Shown here: in pieces, positions 62,862 through 64,000 of the stretch | How the letters are laid out: every line of letters starts with the position of its first letter | How positions within the stretch are numbered: the first letter of the stretch is position 1 | Source: Gadus chalcogrammus | Lineage: Eukaryota; Chordata; Actinopteri; Gadiformes; Gadidae | Reading direction: 5' to 3' | Length of the DNA: 64,000 nucleotides | Assembly (NCBI RefSeq): GCF_026213295.1 | Contig: NC_079423.1 | Location: 18,393,007 to 18,457,006 of the forward strand | Program-made: the position numbers and the translations under genes | The notes under the pieces: model-generated | Database searches by the model: none | The model's input: the letters and a program-made list of their open reading frames with translations, nothing else | What the model was told of the DNA's origin: nothing

Positions 62862-63787
62862 TAGGGATGCAAATTATCGAGTAATTCATTAATCGATAGT
62901 CGTTTCATCTTATCGATCGATGATCGATTAATTGATAAGCGGCAATTCTTCTGAGAAGCTGAATTTCCTTCTGAATGTGACACATTTAGGTGGTAATTCA
63001 ACAAAGTCGTTTAGTTGTTGTACTTTAGAATACTTCCACATATTGTGCATTTGGCGTCTTTGTCGTCATTAACCAACTTAAAGTGGCTCCATACTGCACT
63101 CCGTCCTGCCGTGTTCCAATACCCGTACTGTCCGTACTTACTAGCCAAAATTTGAGTACGCAGTACTCCAATTCAGATCCGGCGAAAAGAAGTATACTTC
63201 AAGGACCCGGATGCCGTACTCAAAACGGGCTAATCGTGAAGTGTGGATCGAAGGACACTCCCCGTACTCAACGGCAGCCTTCTTAGCTACGTAGCAGAAG
63301 AGGCGGAGCCAGGCTGAGCCAAAGTCGGCGCATTTTCCACATAGCCTGCATTAATATAGTCATTTTGTAGTTTTTATAGCTTTTTATAGCTGCTAGGCGT
63401 AAAGAGTTCACCGTTCAAAGCGGGATGTTTATTGCGGGGGAGGAGCCACGGCGGCAGTCGTGATCGTAATTTCCGGTTAGTGCACCACGGAGTACTCGAT
63501 TTGGAACAGCACTCGCATCTGAAAAATGTACGTAGTAGCCAGTGCGGATAGTATACTTCCTTTAAGTATATTCATGGAAGTACGGGTATTGGAACACGGC
63601 CCTGCTTTGCTTGTGTTCCCGCTTGTGTTCCCGCGTGTGCGTCAAGTACGTCTGGCGTCAAGTGCGCCCTCACGTGGACGGTTGGGGAATTACGGGTTAA
63701 AATGCGATTAATTGCAAGTAATTTATTTTAATCGAGTAATCTCTTATCGACAATTAATCGATAATCGATTAATTGTTTGCATCCCTA
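62862..63787. mobile_element. Non-autonomous hAT element (MITE) with perfect 8-bp target duplication
   Basis: The termini are perfect 12-bp inverted repeats TAGGGATGCAAA. Inside them are clusters of ATCGATTAATCG-type palindromes on both sides (about 62,877-62,940 and 63,700-63,770). An 8-bp target duplication is diagnostic of the hAT superfamily. It encodes no transposase. Without the nested insert it would be about 430 bp long. It sits inside the Harbinger element, most simply in the transposase intron. Confidence 0.9.
63108..63600. mobile_element. Nested terminal-inverted-repeat element (493 bp) inside the hAT MITE
   Basis: The left end GCCGTGTTCCAATACCCGTA and the right end TACGGGTATTGGAACACGGC are exact inverted repeats of at least 22 bp. 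CCT flanks both ends, a candidate 3-bp target duplication. There is no coding capacity. The interior has imperfect GTACT/AGTAC subterminal motifs. The end sequence resembles, with gaps, the proposed left end of the host Harbinger (CTGTTCGAAACC..TACTTGC), which suggests a related Harbinger/ISL2EU-like MITE. The family assignment is tentative. Confidence 0.8.
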
Positions 63788-63795
63788 GTATTACA
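63788..63795 (+). repeat. Right 8-bp target-site duplication of the hAT element
   Basis: This is the exact second copy of GTATTACA, directly after GCATCCCTA. Confidence 0.92.
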
Positions 63796-63821
63796 TTAAC
63801 AATGACTATTCTTATCACTAC

Positions 63822-63905
63822 TGTAGGCTTCTCATTATTAGTCTGTGAGGAGAAAATGAAGCGGTGTTCTAGACGCTCAAATAGATAGTAATCTAGGATT
63901 GCCAT
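63822..63905 (-). CDS. Possible first coding exon of the Harbinger transposase
   Basis: On the minus strand an ATG at 63,905 opens MAILDYYLFERLEHRFIF and then SSQTNNEKPT (28 codons), ending at a weak donor ACA|GTAGTG (63,821). The frame joins in phase 0 to VGARGPYS at 62,555. The removed intron would be about 1.27 kb, or about 0.33 kb before the hAT insertion, which is a normal size for such an element. I infer this from position and phase only; the peptide has no motif I recognise, and an exon beyond 64,000 is an equal possibility. Confidence 0.25.
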
Positions 63906-64000
63906 ACTCTTATCAATTGTTGACAGCACTTTGATACAGTTTACCTTACAAATAGGGTACTTACTTCAGTGCCACAACATAAATGTCCGTACACGGCAAC
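63906..64000. other. Right edge of the window, probably transposase 5' region
   Basis: No supported feature. The minus strand contains GAA|GTAAGTACC near 63,960, a good splice-donor sequence that could end a non-coding or upstream exon. Confidence 0.3.

Larger units (their letters stand above)
59169..64000. mobile_element. PIF/Harbinger DNA transposon, two genes, right end outside window
   Basis: Harbinger elements of vertebrates encode two proteins, a DDE transposase and a Myb/SANT-like DNA-binding partner that helps bring it to the nucleus and the transposon ends. Both are here in convergent orientation with open frames that look intact over the visible exons. The left terminus is proposed at GGGTCTGTTCG (59,169). 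No reverse complement of it occurs before position 64,000, so the right inverted repeat and the TWA target-site duplication cannot be checked. The element is interrupted by a hAT MITE at 62,862-63,787. Confidence 0.75.

Noticed and set aside
62747..63004. Minus-strand frame across 62,747-63,004
   Set aside because: It reads through the hAT terminal and subterminal palindromes, so it is not a gene.

Overview
The window is eukaryotic and most likely from a ray-finned fish. The evidence is a PIF/Harbinger transposon carrying both of its usual proteins with GT-AG introns, a small hAT element with a perfect 8-bp target-site duplication, and a very AT-rich flank. There are no bacterial genes, rRNA, tRNA or CRISPR. 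I cannot name the species.

Positions 1-59,139 are one uninterrupted head-to-tail array of a complex satellite (macrosatellite). I count about 63 monomers, all in the same orientation. They fall into three length classes: short (about 0.78-0.93 kb), long with an extra TATA-containing module (about 1.0-1.2 kb), and extra-long with a further duplicated half-monomer (about 1.3-1.6 kb). Most monomers end in a perfect small hairpin followed by CTAG-T, then a hairpin-forming 55-bp module in one to four copies and/or a (TTA)n tract. The array itself has a higher-order period. Positions 1-25,042 recur almost base for base at 31,238-56,512. The two copies differ mainly by one-base homopolymer lengths, by one monomer lost in the second copy, by one monomer gained in it, and by a short gene-conversion-like tract. 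I see no convincing protein-coding gene in the array.

The most interesting signal in the array is that nearly every monomer carries a same-orientation match to the published vertebrate CTCF core (CCACTAGGTGGCGC and variants). A second, near-match (CCATTAGGGGGCGC) lies about 460 bp downstream, and long monomers carry a third. That gives well over 100 aligned CTCF-like cores in 59 kb, an architecture reminiscent of the mammalian DXZ4 macrosatellite. Binding is an inference.

From 59,140 to the right edge the sequence is a Harbinger-type DNA transposon with its right end outside the window. It has two convergent genes. One is a four-exon Myb/SANT-like DNA-binding protein on the plus strand (59,372-60,805). 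The other is a DDE transposase of the HARBI1/DDE_Tnp_4 family on the minus strand (main exon 61,500-62,555). Between them are back-to-back polyadenylation signals and a 133-bp tandem repeat. The likely 5' intron of the transposase gene is interrupted by a hAT MITE (62,862-63,787), which is itself interrupted by a second inverted-repeat element (63,108-63,600). This is a three-level nest of DNA transposons beside the satellite array.
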